Shown here one piece after another: positions 42,353-51,875 of a DNA stretch of 64,000 nucleotides (the first letter of the stretch is position 1; each line of letters starts with the position of its first letter). The notes beneath the pieces are model-generated. The model saw nothing but the letters and a program-made list of their open reading frames with translations. It had not been told where the DNA came from and did not search any database. The stretch is taken from NCBI RefSeq assembly GCF_017298635.1, contig NZ_CP071182.1, positions 4,068,001 through 4,132,000 of the forward strand, written 5' to 3'. This stretch comes from Paenalicyclobacillus mengziensis. Its GTDB lineage: Bacteria > Bacillota > Bacilli > Alicyclobacillales > Alicyclobacillaceae. The translations under genes and the position numbers were made by a program.

Positions 42353-43201
42353 TTATACACCGGCATACGCCATAAATCCACCATCGACCGGAATTGTGAT
42401 ACCGGTGATAAAACCGGACATGTTTTCGTCTGCTAACCACACCAGCGTTCCGAGAAGATCATCCGGAGAACCAAAACGCTGCATTGGCGTGTTCTCCAGG
42501 ATCTTTTGAGAGCGTGCAGTGAGTGAGCCATCCTGATTCGTAAGGAGCTCTCGGTTTTGATCCGTCAGGAAAAAACCTGGAGCAATTGCATTCACCCTGA
42601 TGCCGGACTCTGCGAGATAGACAGCCAACCACGCCGTGAAGTTATTAATGCCAGCTTTTGCTGCACTGTACGCTGGGATCTTGGTGAGCGGCGAGTACGC
42701 ACTCATCGACGACATGTTGATGATGGTAGCCCCTTTTCTTCCTAACATCTTTCGCGCGAAGACCTGAGTCGGAATCAGGGTGCCAAGAATGTTGAGGTTG
42801 AACACGTGGTTGAACCCGTCCGTACTTAAATCGAAAAAGGTCGTTAAGCCTGCGTCCAGAAGATCGTCCATTTTCAAGACTTCATTTGTCGTGACCCCCT
42901 GTGGATGGTTTCCGCCTGCCCCATTGATGAGAATATCGCAGGCCCCAAATTGATTCGAAACCAACTCTTCAGCGCTTGCAACACTCTTCACGTCAAGCAC
43001 GTCGCAGACAACCGAGATTGCATCACCGCCTGCTGCAGAAATCTGGTTTACGACCTTCCGCCCTGTTTCGGCTGTTCGATTCAGGACAGCGACTTTAACC
43101 CCCTGCCGTCCTAGTTCCAGTGCCATTGCCCCGCAAAGGACACCGCTGCCTCCCGTAATAACCGCGACTTTCCCCCGCAGGTTCTCGTTAATCGGTAACA
43201 T
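42353..43201 (-). CDS. uxuB: D-mannonate oxidoreductase (SDR type, fructuronate reductase)
   Basis: SDR of 282 residues similar to Bacillus YjmF/UxuB. It interconverts D-fructuronate and D-mannonate with NAD(H). It has [17 protein letters not shown] at the nucleotide site, NGAGGNHP after strand four (typical of this branch), [21 protein letters not shown] with catalytic Ser, Tyr and Lys, and [12 protein letters not shown]. The ATG at 43201 follows GGGAGG. Its start overlaps the 3' end of uxuA by 14 bases, so the two consecutive pathway steps are coupled. Confidence 0.9.
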   Translation of the reverse strand: MLPINENLRGKVAVITGGSGVLCGAMALELGRQGVKVAVLNRTAETGRKVVNQISAAGGDAISVVCDVLDVKSVASAEELVSNQFGACDILINGAGGNHPQGVTTNEVLKMDDLLDAGLTTFFDLSTDGFNHVFNLNILGTLIPTQVFARKMLGRKGATIINMSSMSAYSPLTKIPAYSAAKAGINNFTAWLAVYLAESGIRVNAIAPGFFLTDQNRELLTNQDGSLTARSQKILENTPMQRFGSPDDLLGTLVWLADENMSGFITGITIPVDGGFMAYAGV

Positions 43202-44273
43202 GTTGTGCCTCCCGCCTTGCGCGTTCGAGTGAATCCCAAATCCCCCAGATATACATCACACCAAGGGCTCTGTCGTAGAGTCCATATCCAGGGCGGCACT
43301 CCTCATCCCAGATATGCCTTCCATGATCCGGTCTCGCGTACCCCGCAAAACCATTCTCATGGTAAGCCTTCACAACATCGTAAATATCAACAGACCCATC
43401 ACCCGTGCGGTGAGAAGTCTCCATAAAGTCCCCATTGTCGTAAACTTTCACATTCCGGATATGGGCAAACGGGATGCGGTCTGCAAATTCCCGAATCAAT
43501 GCAGGGACATTGTTGGCGAGATTCGCACCCAGAGACCCGCTGCAAAGTGTCACACCATTGTAAGGGCTGTCCACAATGTCGAGAAACCTGCGGATGTTAT
43601 CGCGGTTCGTAATGATGCGTGGCAAGCCAAAAATTGACCAAGGTGGATCATCCGGGTGAATTGCCATCTTGATACCGCATGTCTCTGCAACTGGTATGAT
43701 CCGTTCGAGGAAATACGTCAGGTTACTCCATAGGTCTTCCTCTGCAACAGTTTTATAGGCCTCAAACAGGCTAGAGAGATGTTTTAACCGCTCCGGTTCC
43801 CAACCTGGCATGGTCAACGTTGGATCGGCCAAGATCTTGCTCACCATCTCCTGTGGGTCCATGTTTTCGACGAGACTCTTTTCAAAAAATAAAGCCGTCG
43901 ATCCGTCCTCTGCCTGCTTGTACAGCTCTGTCCGGGTCCAGTCAAAGACAGGCATAAAGTTGTAGCAGATGACCTTCACGCCTACTTTGGCCAATTTCTC
44001 AATGGTCTCTTGGTAGTGTTCAATGTACTTGTCTCTCGTCGGAAGCCCAAGTTTAATGTCCTCATGGACATTGACACTCTCAACTACATCGATGTTCAGA
44101 CCGTAAGGTTCAGTTTGCTTCTTCACTTCGAGAATTTTTTCCATCGGCCACTCTTCACCAACGGGTACATCATGCAGTGCCCAGACAACACCCTCGACCC
44201 CTGGGATTTGGCGAATGTGATCAAGAGAGATGCGGTCATTCCCTGCCCCGAACCATCGAAAAACCATTCTCAT
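43188..44273 (-). CDS. uxuA: D-mannonate dehydratase
   Basis: Mannonate dehydratase of 361 residues. It removes water from D-mannonate to give 2-keto-3-deoxygluconate and needs a divalent metal. [20 protein letters not shown] and [14 protein letters not shown] at the N-terminus, [15 protein letters not shown] in the middle, LCSGSLGAN with a metal-ligand Cys, and [13 protein letters not shown] near the C-terminus are hallmark segments. The ATG at 44273 follows GGGGAG. Second gene of the uxaC operon. Confidence 0.94.
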   Translation of the reverse strand: MRMVFRWFGAGNDRISLDHIRQIPGVEGVVWALHDVPVGEEWPMEKILEVKKQTEPYGLNIDVVESVNVHEDIKLGLPTRDKYIEHYQETIEKLAKVGVKVICYNFMPVFDWTRTELYKQAEDGSTALFFEKSLVENMDPQEMVSKILADPTLTMPGWEPERLKHLSSLFEAYKTVAEEDLWSNLTYFLERIIPVAETCGIKMAIHPDDPPWSIFGLPRIITNRDNIRRFLDIVDSPYNGVTLCSGSLGANLANNVPALIREFADRIPFAHIRNVKVYDNGDFMETSHRTGDGSVDIYDVVKAYHENGFAGYARPDHGRHIWDEECRPGYGLYDRALGVMYIWGIWDSLERARREAQHVTD

Positions 44274-44356
44274 GACGAGACTCCCCTGCCTTTTTAGATG
44301 CCAGTTTTCAACACAAATTTTTCAATGCGCTTTTAGAGACACACCCTTTAGGCTCC

Positions 44357-45631
44357 TTACTTTCTGTGAATGAATCTCCAGAAGTTGTTCGACAACAAGT
44401 CAGCCACATCACGCTTGATGTCATCTGCTTCGAGCGGCCAACCTGCATCCAATATCTTTTGGTACTGTTCACTGAGGACAGACGCGATAACCCTGCGGGA
44501 GTGATTCCACTTATAAACCAACTGTTCAAGTATCCTCGCGTCCGAGTGCTGCGGGATGACGCTGGTTCCGAGCAGTTCAAAGCGCATCTGTGTAATCTCT
44601 TTGATGAATGATGGGGTGTTCAGGAACCACCAGTTACCAAACACCATCAGGTTCCGGAATTTTCTGGCGAGTACGGCCAATTCATATTGGTTCTCACGCG
44701 ACAACATCGTTACCAAAAAACGATTGTTCGGGAACTCCCAACACAGTCGCTCCACAGCCTCAATGTCGGCGCGGCCAACCATGTCACCAGCGGGGCCCAA
44801 ACTCGGATTGACCTGACGCTTCACGCCAATCATCAGGGCCAAGGGGATATCCGCCTGCGAACAGGCAGGTATCACACAGTGCCTCATCAACAGACTCCGT
44901 GTGTCCTCAAACGGGTAATGAAAACTGTTTGGAAGCGATACTGCAACATAGAGCGCATTCATTCGTCCAATCCATTCTGTTACAAACCGGGTGACTTCTG
45001 CAATCGACCGTTCATCACCCTCCAACAAATCTTCCTTGACGTCATAGCCCCATTCACGAAGCTTCCGAGAACTGGCCGGCCAGTCATTCAACAACGGATC
45101 GAGACGCAGAGCAGCATGAAACCGCGCGTCTTTCCGAAGCTGGTCACTTGATTGTGATAACCATAGTGAGCGCTCTGCCTCATCAAACGGGTCATTGGTC
45201 ATGACTACTTCCTTGACATTCGCTGTTTGAAAAACCAAGTCAACCAGAGTTTCTCTGGTGTAGGAGCGATACCACTCTCGATACACTTCAAGGTTACAAG
45301 CTTTTGCTTCAAGTCCCAAGTGCTGGAGTGTCGTCAACACCCCCCGACATGCTTCGCTGTACGGTGAATGTTCAAGGAATAACACCTGCCAAATATGCTC
45401 AGCCTGTTGCCTCTTGGACAACCCCCAAAATTCTTCGTACGATAACGGAGAGTGCCTCATCACCTCCGCAACCAAATAATGGTAGGTAAGTTGCTCGTCA
45501 ATCCCGTACAGGAGGAAATCCCCAAATTGGGGTGCATAGAGGTGCGTGTGTATGTCTGTAATCGCCGTCTCATTTACTGTTCGTGAAACACTGTCTTTCA
45601 GCTGTGTTGAACTCACTATGAGTTCTGACAA
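44357..45631 (-). CDS. uxaC: Glucuronate isomerase
   Basis: Uronate isomerase of the amidohydrolase superfamily, 424 residues, slightly shorter than the usual 460-470. It isomerises D-glucuronate to D-fructuronate. The metal-site motif DIHTHLYAP is at about residue 27, with MTNDPFDEAE, RLDPLLNDW and the C-terminal WWFLNTPSFIKEITQMR typical of the family. The start is a TTG at 45631 after GAGGTGG. First gene of the operon, with promoter and operator just upstream. Confidence 0.88.
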   Translation of the reverse strand: MSELIVSSTQLKDSVSRTVNETAITDIHTHLYAPQFGDFLLYGIDEQLTYHYLVAEVMRHSPLSYEEFWGLSKRQQAEHIWQVLFLEHSPYSEACRGVLTTLQHLGLEAKACNLEVYREWYRSYTRETLVDLVFQTANVKEVVMTNDPFDEAERSLWLSQSSDQLRKDARFHAALRLDPLLNDWPASSRKLREWGYDVKEDLLEGDERSIAEVTRFVTEWIGRMNALYVAVSLPNSFHYPFEDTRSLLMRHCVIPACSQADIPLALMIGVKRQVNPSLGPAGDMVGRADIEAVERLCWEFPNNRFLVTMLSRENQYELAVLARKFRNLMVFGNWWFLNTPSFIKEITQMRFELLGTSVIPQHSDARILEQLVYKWNHSRRVIASVLSEQYQKILDAGWPLEADDIKRDVADLLSNNFWRFIHRK

Positions 45632-45696
45632 TCATACCACCTCAGATAAAGTGTATGTTCACGTTCACATTCACAATAATATTTATTAGCAATATT

Positions 45697-45725
45697 AATA
45701 TAGTATATAGTGCACACGTTAACAA
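45697..45725 (-). promoter_or_regulatory. Promoter of the uxaC operon
   Basis: Minus strand: TTGTTA (45720-45725), 17-base spacer, TATATT (45697-45702). The operator copy 45711-45724 covers the -35 box and spacer, so repressor binding would block polymerase directly. Confidence 0.6.
45711..45724. promoter_or_regulatory. Uronate operator 3
   Basis: TGCACACGTTAACA, third copy of the CG-centred motif. It sits inside the uxaC promoter and between uxaC and the divergent LacI-family gene. Confidence 0.65.
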
Positions 45726-45732
45726 TATGTAG

Positions 45733-45746
45733 AATAAGCGTTTGCA
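45733..45746. promoter_or_regulatory. cre-like site upstream of uxaC and the LacI-family gene
   Basis: AATAAGCGTTTGCA matches the CcpA cre consensus at 12 of 14 positions. It is adjacent to uronate operator 3, upstream of both divergent genes. Confidence 0.45.
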
Positions 45747-45810
45747 GATAAATATTTCCTACTCTGTTGTCATCATTGCATTCATGGTAGGATGGTGTGA
45801 GAAAAGGCAG

Positions 45811-45830
45811 GCAAGGTGACAACACCTTGC
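45811..45830 (+). other. Hairpin in leader of the LacI-family gene
   Basis: Perfect 8-bp stem GCAAGGTG/CACCTTGC with a 4-base loop, about 30 bases before the start codon. It may tune translation or mRNA stability. Confidence 0.4.
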
Positions 45831-45860
45831 TGACGGACGACGTAAAAGCGAGGACGTAAA

Positions 45861-46877
45861 ATGACTGTAACGATAAAGGATATCGCAAAAATCTTAAATG
45901 TATCCCATACCACGGTTTCCCGGGCCCTGAACAACAGCCCGCTCATCAGCGACGAGACAAAGAAGCGGATCCTCGAAACAGCAAAACAGTTAAATTATGT
46001 GCCGAATTATAGCGCAAAGAGTCTGGTACAAAACAGGTCGTACAACATCGGATTGTTTTTCTCTACAATCACCCAGGTCACATCACCCGGGTTCTTCTAT
46101 GAAACAGTTCGAGGTGTACACAGTGTCATCACAGACAATTACAACCTTGTCGTTAACGGTATTGACAACTACAAAGACTTTCAAAGCATAGATACAAAGC
46201 GGTTTGACGGTATCATTCTGATGAGCCAAAGCGAAAAAGACAATGCGCTCGTTTACCACGCACTGGATAGACATATACCCATCGTTGTTTTGAACCGAGA
46301 AATAGCTGATGCAGGCATCGTAAACATTTTATCTGCAGACAGAAGGGGTGCTTACCATGCTGTCACGCACCTCATTGAAAACGGTCATGTCAAGATTGCA
46401 ATTATTGAAGGTGAGAAAGGTTTTCAAGCGACCACAGAGAGAAAAGAAGGATTCCTGACTGCATTAATTGACAAACAAATTCCGATTCATGGGGATTATA
46501 TCGTCGAAGGAAACTATACCATGGAAAGTGGATACACAGCGATGAAGCAGTTGCTTCGTACGTCCCATCCACCAACTGCCGTTTTCTCCTTTAACGACGA
46601 AATGGCCGTCGGAGCCATGAAAGCCATATTTGAAGCTGGGCTCCGTATCCCACAAGACATCTCTTTGGTAGGCTTTGACGATCGTCAATTCAGTTCCTAC
46701 ATGACCCCATCCCTAACCACGGTAAGAAGGGCCATCAGCGAAGTCGGGCGAGCAGGTGCAAAAAAGCTGCTGTCCATTATTGACAATAACGACTATGTCG
46801 GACAGAAGGTCTACATTGACACCCAGTTTATCCGAAGAGAGTCTGTCGGCCCAGCACCTAACGAGCAATCGAAATGA
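45861..46877 (+). CDS. LacI-family transcriptional regulator of the uronate genes
   Basis: A 338-residue LacI/GalR regulator: N-terminal helix-turn-helix (TIKDIAKILNVSHTTVSRALNNSPLIS), hinge, and a periplasmic-binding-protein-type sensor domain (ESGYTAMKQLL, VFSFNDEMAVGAMKA, SLVGFDDRQFSSYMTPSLTTV). The ATG at 45861 follows GCGAGGACG. It is divergent from the uxaC operon, and three copies of a CG-centred 14-bp motif of LacI type lie at the uxaC and uidA promoters. The likely inducer is a glucuronide, glucuronate or fructuronate. Confidence 0.92.
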   Translation: MTVTIKDIAKILNVSHTTVSRALNNSPLISDETKKRILETAKQLNYVPNYSAKSLVQNRSYNIGLFFSTITQVTSPGFFYETVRGVHSVITDNYNLVVNGIDNYKDFQSIDTKRFDGIILMSQSEKDNALVYHALDRHIPIVVLNREIADAGIVNILSADRRGAYHAVTHLIENGHVKIAIIEGEKGFQATTERKEGFLTALIDKQIPIHGDYIVEGNYTMESGYTAMKQLLRTSHPPTAVFSFNDEMAVGAMKAIFEAGLRIPQDISLVGFDDRQFSSYMTPSLTTVRRAISEVGRAGAKKLLSIIDNNDYVGQKVYIDTQFIRRESVGPAPNEQSK

Positions 46878-46928
46878 TTTTTGATGAGTCCTTCGTGCTA
46901 TAATGTTCATAAAGTGAGGGGGGTGTTC

Positions 46929-47822
46929 GTGGTTTCGAGACGAAAAACAGTGTCCATTCTCGTCTTGACGATATTCTTCGCCATGTCGCTTCGGTTTTTA
47001 ACCGTCAATGCGGTCGTTCTCCCCGGTGCTTCTGCCCCTGCGTCAATGGAAGTTGTTTCACCTGGAACCTCGAACGGCGTATATGATGGAATACTGATGA
47101 AGATGACCGACTTGTCCTATGCGAATTGGAACGGGGATGTTGGTGATACAATCGGGTTCCTCGTGTCACACCATGCCATTCCTCCCGGTGTACGTGCGCA
47201 AGTTCATAATGTGAATACACGGTACTGGCATCTGTCACAACGCGCTGCATCCAATTTTTATTTTTCAGACCTGCAAAACTGGAAAATCATTGGCGTTCAA
47301 GACGACGAATCCACCTATGGTTTTTATGCGGTTGCTTTTCAGCGCAAAAACACCGTGGTGATTTCATTCCGGGGGACGGATGATGTCCAGGACATCGTTT
47401 CGGATACTAGTATTTATTTAAACCTCGGCGTTGCGGATGCGGAGGTTTCTCTTGCCAAACAGTTCACGGCGAGTATCCTTCATCACTTTCCGCCCAGCAA
47501 ATACCATGTCATCTTCTCGGGTCACTCAATTGGGGGGTGGATGGCACAGCAGATGTATCTCTTTGAACAACAGGAAAGGGTGAAAACAGACGCTGTGGTG
47601 TTCAATTCCATCGGCACAAGGTTCCAACCGACAATGACCGGCATATCTGATGTGAAAGACTATCACATGTCTGGGGACGTCTTTAGTCATTTTGGAACTT
47701 CCCTTGGGCAGGAGATTGACGTACCATGTCCAAATCCGAATGAATCAATGTACAACATCCATCAGATGTTTAACTTTTATGAGTACTTTTATCCCGTTTC
47801 AAAGAAAGGCCAATCGTCATGA
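46929..47822 (+). CDS. Secreted lipase-like alpha/beta hydrolase
   Basis: A 297-residue protein starting at GTG 46929 after GAGGGGGG. An N-terminal signal or anchor (RRKTVSILVLTIFFAMSLRFL) leads into a class-3-lipase-like fold: TVVISFRGTDDVQDIVSD (oxyanion strand) and the nucleophile elbow SGHSIGGWMAQ with the catalytic Ser, and a late Asp/His region. It resembles the Mbeg1/DUF2974-type lipase-like proteins. It probably acts outside the membrane on an ester. The gene follows the LacI gene on the same strand but has no evident link to uronate use. Confidence 0.75.
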   Translation: MVSRRKTVSILVLTIFFAMSLRFLTVNAVVLPGASAPASMEVVSPGTSNGVYDGILMKMTDLSYANWNGDVGDTIGFLVSHHAIPPGVRAQVHNVNTRYWHLSQRAASNFYFSDLQNWKIIGVQDDESTYGFYAVAFQRKNTVVISFRGTDDVQDIVSDTSIYLNLGVADAEVSLAKQFTASILHHFPPSKYHVIFSGHSIGGWMAQQMYLFEQQERVKTDAVVFNSIGTRFQPTMTGISDVKDYHMSGDVFSHFGTSLGQEIDVPCPNPNESMYNIHQMFNFYEYFYPVSKKGQSS

Positions 47823-47854
47823 TAGTGGTCGGACAATGGAACCGTCGATTCGGT

Positions 47855-49030
47855 TTACGTCGTGATTCTTTTTGCTAAGTATTTCTTGATGATGGTCTTG
47901 TATAACCGGATGGCCTCGAGGAATGTATCCACTTCGATATACTCGTCTGGTTGATGCGCCAGATGAGTGTCTGCACCACAGATGATGACAAACGGCTGTT
48001 GTTTTCCTCCTGGAGGCACAAGGCGGGAGCAATCGGTGTACGCCGTGACCCCATTCGGTTGCCGTACTTCTCCACATACTTCCTTCACAGCTTCCTGGAC
48101 AATTTTCACAAACGGATGGTCCACGTCAGTGCGTACAGACGGTAAATCATTAAAAATCCGCATTTCAGCTTTTAGATTTGGTGTATCTTTCTGCACGGAA
48201 TCGATGAGATGTTGAAGCTCCTCCAAAATGTGTTCGTGGTTTTGCGAGGGTACTGTCCGAAAGTCTATTTCGATGCGGCAGCGATCCGGTACAACATTCG
48301 TCTTCACTCCGCCCTCGATGACACCTACACTGAACGTGGGGCCCCCAAGGAGCGGGTCGGTTTCATAACTCATTTTGAAATCGTTAAATAGAGCATGAAG
48401 AATTTTACTCATGTGGGCAATGGCGTTAATTCCGGAATCGGGCAACGACCCATGTGCGGTCTTTCCGTAGCAGGTAATTTCCACCCAGAGTACGCCTTTG
48501 TTTGCCACCATGATTTCGCCACTTGTCGGCTCTGCGACGAGCAGCGCGTCGACATCGTCCATGTACCCAGCGTGATACAAGCGTTCAGAGCCCACCGCTC
48601 CAGCTTCTTCACCCGCCGTCGCCAGTAATTTGACGTCCCCATACAATTCGGTGCCTTCATCTTTCAATTCCAGCATTGCAAAAATGAGCGCAGCAAGTCC
48701 ACCTTTCATGTCAACGGTGCCACGCCCGTAGATTTTTCCATCGACCTCGTCAGCGGAGAACGGGTCATGGTCCCAAGGAATCTCACCGGCTGGAACGACA
48801 TCCATATGCCCGGAAACTGCAAGAACCCGCTTTCCTTCGGTGGCTGACTGTCCCCGTAACCACCCGACAAGATTTGCACGTCCTTCCTCGAAATCCAGGC
48901 ACTCAGCTTCCAATCCGTGTCCAGTGAGTAAATCCGCAATGGCTTGTGCGACTTGGCGCTCGTTTCCCGGCGGATTAATCGATGGGATTTGAATGAGCTG
49001 CTTTAAAAATTGAACGGCTCCTTGGTTCAC
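47855..49030 (-). CDS. M20-family metallopeptidase (ArgE/DapE-like deacylase)
   Basis: M20 zinc peptidase/deacylase of 391 residues. Metal and catalytic motifs are VSGHMDVVPAG, YGRGTVDMKGG and AGEEAGAVGS; a dimerisation domain lies in between (VGVIEGGVKTNVVPDRC). It would hydrolyse an N-acyl amino acid or small peptide; ArgE, DapE or other specificity cannot be told apart here. The GTG at 49030 overlaps the stop of the upstream membrane-protein gene, so the two are coupled. Confidence 0.87.
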   Translation of the reverse strand: MNQGAVQFLKQLIQIPSINPPGNERQVAQAIADLLTGHGLEAECLDFEEGRANLVGWLRGQSATEGKRVLAVSGHMDVVPAGEIPWDHDPFSADEVDGKIYGRGTVDMKGGLAALIFAMLELKDEGTELYGDVKLLATAGEEAGAVGSERLYHAGYMDDVDALLVAEPTSGEIMVANKGVLWVEITCYGKTAHGSLPDSGINAIAHMSKILHALFNDFKMSYETDPLLGGPTFSVGVIEGGVKTNVVPDRCRIEIDFRTVPSQNHEHILEELQHLIDSVQKDTPNLKAEMRIFNDLPSVRTDVDHPFVKIVQEAVKEVCGEVRQPNGVTAYTDCSRLVPPGGKQQPFVIICGADTHLAHQPDEYIEVDTFLEAIRLYKTIIKKYLAKRITT

Positions 49031-49668
49031 CTTAAATCATCCTTCCCAGTATGTACCTCCTTCGTCCCTTGTCGCGCATGAGGCAGTCGCCACTTATAGA
49101 TGATGGACAAGAAACGGAGGACGAAGATGATGAGTATCAAAGTGTATATTTGCCAATCACTGGCAGGATTAATCCATCTCAAGCCAACCACTCCTCCTGC
49201 GAGAAGAGCCCAGATGGCATAGGTATCGGATCGCAATACAACCGGCTTTCGTTGTGCCAGAACATCACGAATTACACCGCCTCCAATCCCGGTCATCACT
49301 GCAGCCACCATGACCGTTTCGATGGAAGCGTGAATATGCTCTGCGTACAGCGCTCCTTGTACGGCGAAAGTCGATAATCCAAGGGCATCCAACAACAGTA
49401 TGGGCTTGGCCCCATACTTAATCATGCTCACTGGAGACACAATGGCAAAAAACATGGCAACGAAAGCTGCTGTGAAAGCTGCGTTCTGGTGCCATACCAT
49501 CGCAATCGGCAAACCGACAATTAGATTGCGAATCGTTCCCCCAGCGAAAGCTGTAAGGAAACCGAGCACCAGGATTCCGAACACGTCATACTCTTCTTCT
49601 ATCGCTACCAAGGCACCGCTCAGGGCGAAGGCGACACTCCCAATTATGGCTAAAACAGTTAGGACCAA
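49027..49668 (-). CDS. TRIC/UPF0126-family membrane protein
   Basis: A 213-residue membrane protein with seven hydrophobic segments in two homologous halves, each with a Gly-rich turn (AFAGGTIRNLIVG and GIGGGVIRDVLAQ). This is the hallmark of the UPF0126 family, related to trimeric intracellular cation channels; some members are linked to amino acid (glycine) uptake. The TTG start at 49668 is chosen because AAGGTGG lies seven bases upstream. It overlaps and precedes the M20 peptidase gene, hinting at a transport-plus-hydrolysis pair. Confidence 0.85.
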   Translation of the reverse strand: MVLTVLAIIGSVAFALSGALVAIEEEYDVFGILVLGFLTAFAGGTIRNLIVGLPIAMVWHQNAAFTAAFVAMFFAIVSPVSMIKYGAKPILLLDALGLSTFAVQGALYAEHIHASIETVMVAAVMTGIGGGVIRDVLAQRKPVVLRSDTYAIWALLAGGVVGLRWINPASDWQIYTLILIIFVLRFLSIIYKWRLPHARQGTKEVHTGKDDLR

Positions 49669-49720
49669 TTTTGAACCACCTTCACAACTTCCCCTGCCCT
49701 TCAAAAGCAAGAATTAGTTT

Positions 49721-49981
49721 TTATCGGTTCGCTGCGGTAGATGCATTTTCCGAATCATCCTCAATGTTGTTTTGGTGGTTCTGGTGTATCTGCACAAACA
49801 ACTCACATGCGCCAACGAAATCTATCTCGTTCACATTCTTTCCTACCGTAAAAGCAATATCATAAGTTCCATCCGCCTTCTTCAGGCAAACCTCCCAACT
49901 TTCAGGAGATAACACTTTGCGGAAGCCAATGTCCGAGACTACACAATACATATAATTGCTGTCCGTAGTTACCTGCGACAT
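49721..49981 (-). CDS. Small hypothetical protein of the TetR regulon
   Basis: An 86-residue protein from ATG 49981, with AAAGGA about 13 bases upstream. The sequence has a hydrophilic C-terminal tail (NHQNNIEDDSENASTAANR) and a compact N-terminal part (VVSDIGFRKVLSPESWEVCLK). Family not recognised. A 20-bp palindrome like those beside the TetR gene at 35338-35952 lies 57 bases upstream, so it is probably controlled by that regulator. Confidence 0.55.
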   Translation of the reverse strand: MSQVTTDSNYMYCVVSDIGFRKVLSPESWEVCLKKADGTYDIAFTVGKNVNEIDFVGACELFVQIHQNHQNNIEDDSENASTAANR

Positions 49982-50368
49982 GTTTCTCGTCAGATCCTTT
50001 CTCCATATTCCACTATCGTAATAATATGTTTATGCCTTAAGTGGACCAAAGTCCGTTTAATAACAGTATGTGAGTTCGGGAGTAACGTGTCAACACATGA
50101 CACGCTTCGTAACAACCTGCAGAGACCGATTGACGCAGAGAACGATGAACTCGGGGTAAGTAACATTATTCCACAAGACAACATTCGCAAGGTGAATACG
50201 ACAAACATCCTGTTCACATAATAAAATGTCATATCCAAAATCAAGAATACACGTGGGCGGCCAGCTTTGATGGGTTCAATTTGATGAGCAAAGGGTCATG
50301 AATCACATGATGATTCCCCGCCTAACGTGACAAAACACCTCATAAGGCATTTAGGGAAGTGAAAAAGT
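49982..50368. other. Intergenic region with TetR operator 3 upstream of gerA-type gene
   Basis: About 390 bases between divergent genes. It holds the operator at 50039-50058. The minus-strand open frame at 49990-50244 has no good start and is not called. A forespore-specific promoter for the germination gene is expected but was not identified. Confidence 0.4.
50039..50058. promoter_or_regulatory. TetR operator 3
   Basis: AAGTGGAC-CAAA-GTCCGTTT. It shares the right half exactly with operator 1 (35996-36015) and five of eight core left positions. Fourteen kb from the TetR gene, so it suggests a small scattered regulon. Confidence 0.6.
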
Positions 50369-51832
50369 GTGACACAGAAGGTACACCGAAATTTGCAGCA
50401 CAACTACGCTATGATGAAAGAGCATTTTCGACACAACAGCAACGTAGTATTCCGTCAGTTTCAGGTTGCGCGCAAAGCAGCGTTTTTGGTTCAAATTGCT
50501 GGATTCGTGGATAAGTCAATGCTCGCTCAAAGCGTCATCTCTCGTTTGTCGGACCACATGGGTTCTGTCACGGAAGAAAGTATTCTCAACACAATTGCCG
50601 TTCCCAGTGTGGAAACCACCACAGAGATTCGAGCCGTGGTTCAAAAAGTATTGGAAGCTCAGAGCGTATTATTCGTTGACGGAATCACGGTTGCGTTTAC
50701 GCTGGACGTATCTGCTAGCGAACAGCGGAATGTGGATGAGCCCGAAAATGAAGCTGTAATTCGTGGTCCCCATACGGGTTTTGTTGAAAATTTGACAGTA
50801 AACCTGTCATGGATTTTTCGGTATCTCCCAAACCCTAACCTACGAGTGGAGAACTACAGGTTAGGCACTGAGAACAAAATCACTTGTGTCCTTGTATATT
50901 TAGAAGGTACCGCACATTCCGGAATTATTTCGTTGGTAAAAGCACGACTGGACGAAATCGAGGTAGATGCGATTTTAGGATGTGCGTATGTTGCACAATT
51001 GATTCAAGATCACCCGAACAATATCTTCCCGACCATACGTCATACAGAACGCCCCGATGTGGTAGTCGCCAACTTATTGGAGGGAAGAGTTGCTATTCTG
51101 ACACAGGGCTGTCCTACAAGCCTCATCCTTCCTCACCTGTTCCTCGATAACTTTCAGTCTGTGGAAGATTACCATTCCGAACGTTACTTCAGTTCATCCA
51201 TGCGAATTCTGAGGTTGATGGCGTTCCTTGTTGCAACGCAACTCCCTGGTTTGTACGTTTCAATTGAAAATTTTCACAAAGAACTTATCCCTTCCAATCT
51301 GCTAATCAGCATTGCTGGCACTCGAGAGGGGGTGCCCTTTCCGCTCGGGCTCGAAGTATTCATCATGCTGCTTGCTTTTGAATTGATCAAGGAGTCCGGC
51401 ATGCGAATGCCGAAACCCATCGCATCCACCGTAAGCATTGTCGGAGGGCTCATTCTTGGGCAGGCGGCGGTCGATTCTGGACTTATTGGAATACCTACTG
51501 TTATCACTGTCGCCGTAGCAGGCATGAGTGGCTTTCTCGCAGGTCCTCTGAGCCAACCTGTTTTCCTGATAAGGTTATTGTCTCTCATTCCCAGCTCGTT
51601 TGTAGGATTATATGGTCTTATTTTATTCGACTTGATGATCTTGCTGAACCTCTCGTCCATCACATCGTTTGGAGTACCCTATATGGTCCCACTCGTTCCG
51701 ACCTATTTTCCAGACTGGAAGGACACATTTATTCGAAAGTCCACAAAAAAGTTACACACCACAAGCAAGAAGCGGCGACATAACATTGGAAGGTATTTTG
51801 AGGAAGAATATAATCCCAAAACAAATCACTGA
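50369..51832 (+). CDS. Spore germination protein, GerA (A-subunit) family
   Basis: GerA-type subunit of a nutrient germination receptor, 487 residues. The N-terminal soluble domain (about 1-290) includes HRNLQHNYAMMKEHF and the ATILTQG-like RVAILTQGCPTSLILPHLF strand. The membrane part has LPGLYVSIENFHKELIPSNLL, GVPFPLGLEVFIMLLAFELIKESGMRMPKPI and the following helices. It would sit in the spore inner membrane. The start GTG 50369 has only a weak ribosome site. Normally A, B and C genes form one operon; here A is convergent with the B and C genes. Confidence 0.9.
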   Translation: MTQKVHRNLQHNYAMMKEHFRHNSNVVFRQFQVARKAAFLVQIAGFVDKSMLAQSVISRLSDHMGSVTEESILNTIAVPSVETTTEIRAVVQKVLEAQSVLFVDGITVAFTLDVSASEQRNVDEPENEAVIRGPHTGFVENLTVNLSWIFRYLPNPNLRVENYRLGTENKITCVLVYLEGTAHSGIISLVKARLDEIEVDAILGCAYVAQLIQDHPNNIFPTIRHTERPDVVVANLLEGRVAILTQGCPTSLILPHLFLDNFQSVEDYHSERYFSSSMRILRLMAFLVATQLPGLYVSIENFHKELIPSNLLISIAGTREGVPFPLGLEVFIMLLAFELIKESGMRMPKPIASTVSIVGGLILGQAAVDSGLIGIPTVITVAVAGMSGFLAGPLSQPVFLIRLLSLIPSSFVGLYGLILFDLMILLNLSSITSFGVPYMVPLVPTYFPDWKDTFIRKSTKKLHTTSKKRRHNIGRYFEEEYNPKTNH

Positions 51833-51875
51833 TGCCTTTGGTATCAGCAAGCCCAGGTAAAACGTGCTTGATGTG

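Noticed and set aside
49990..50244. An 84-codon open frame upstream of the gerA-type gene
   Set aside because: No clear ribosome site or recognisable domain, and it overlaps the TetR operator and promoter region.
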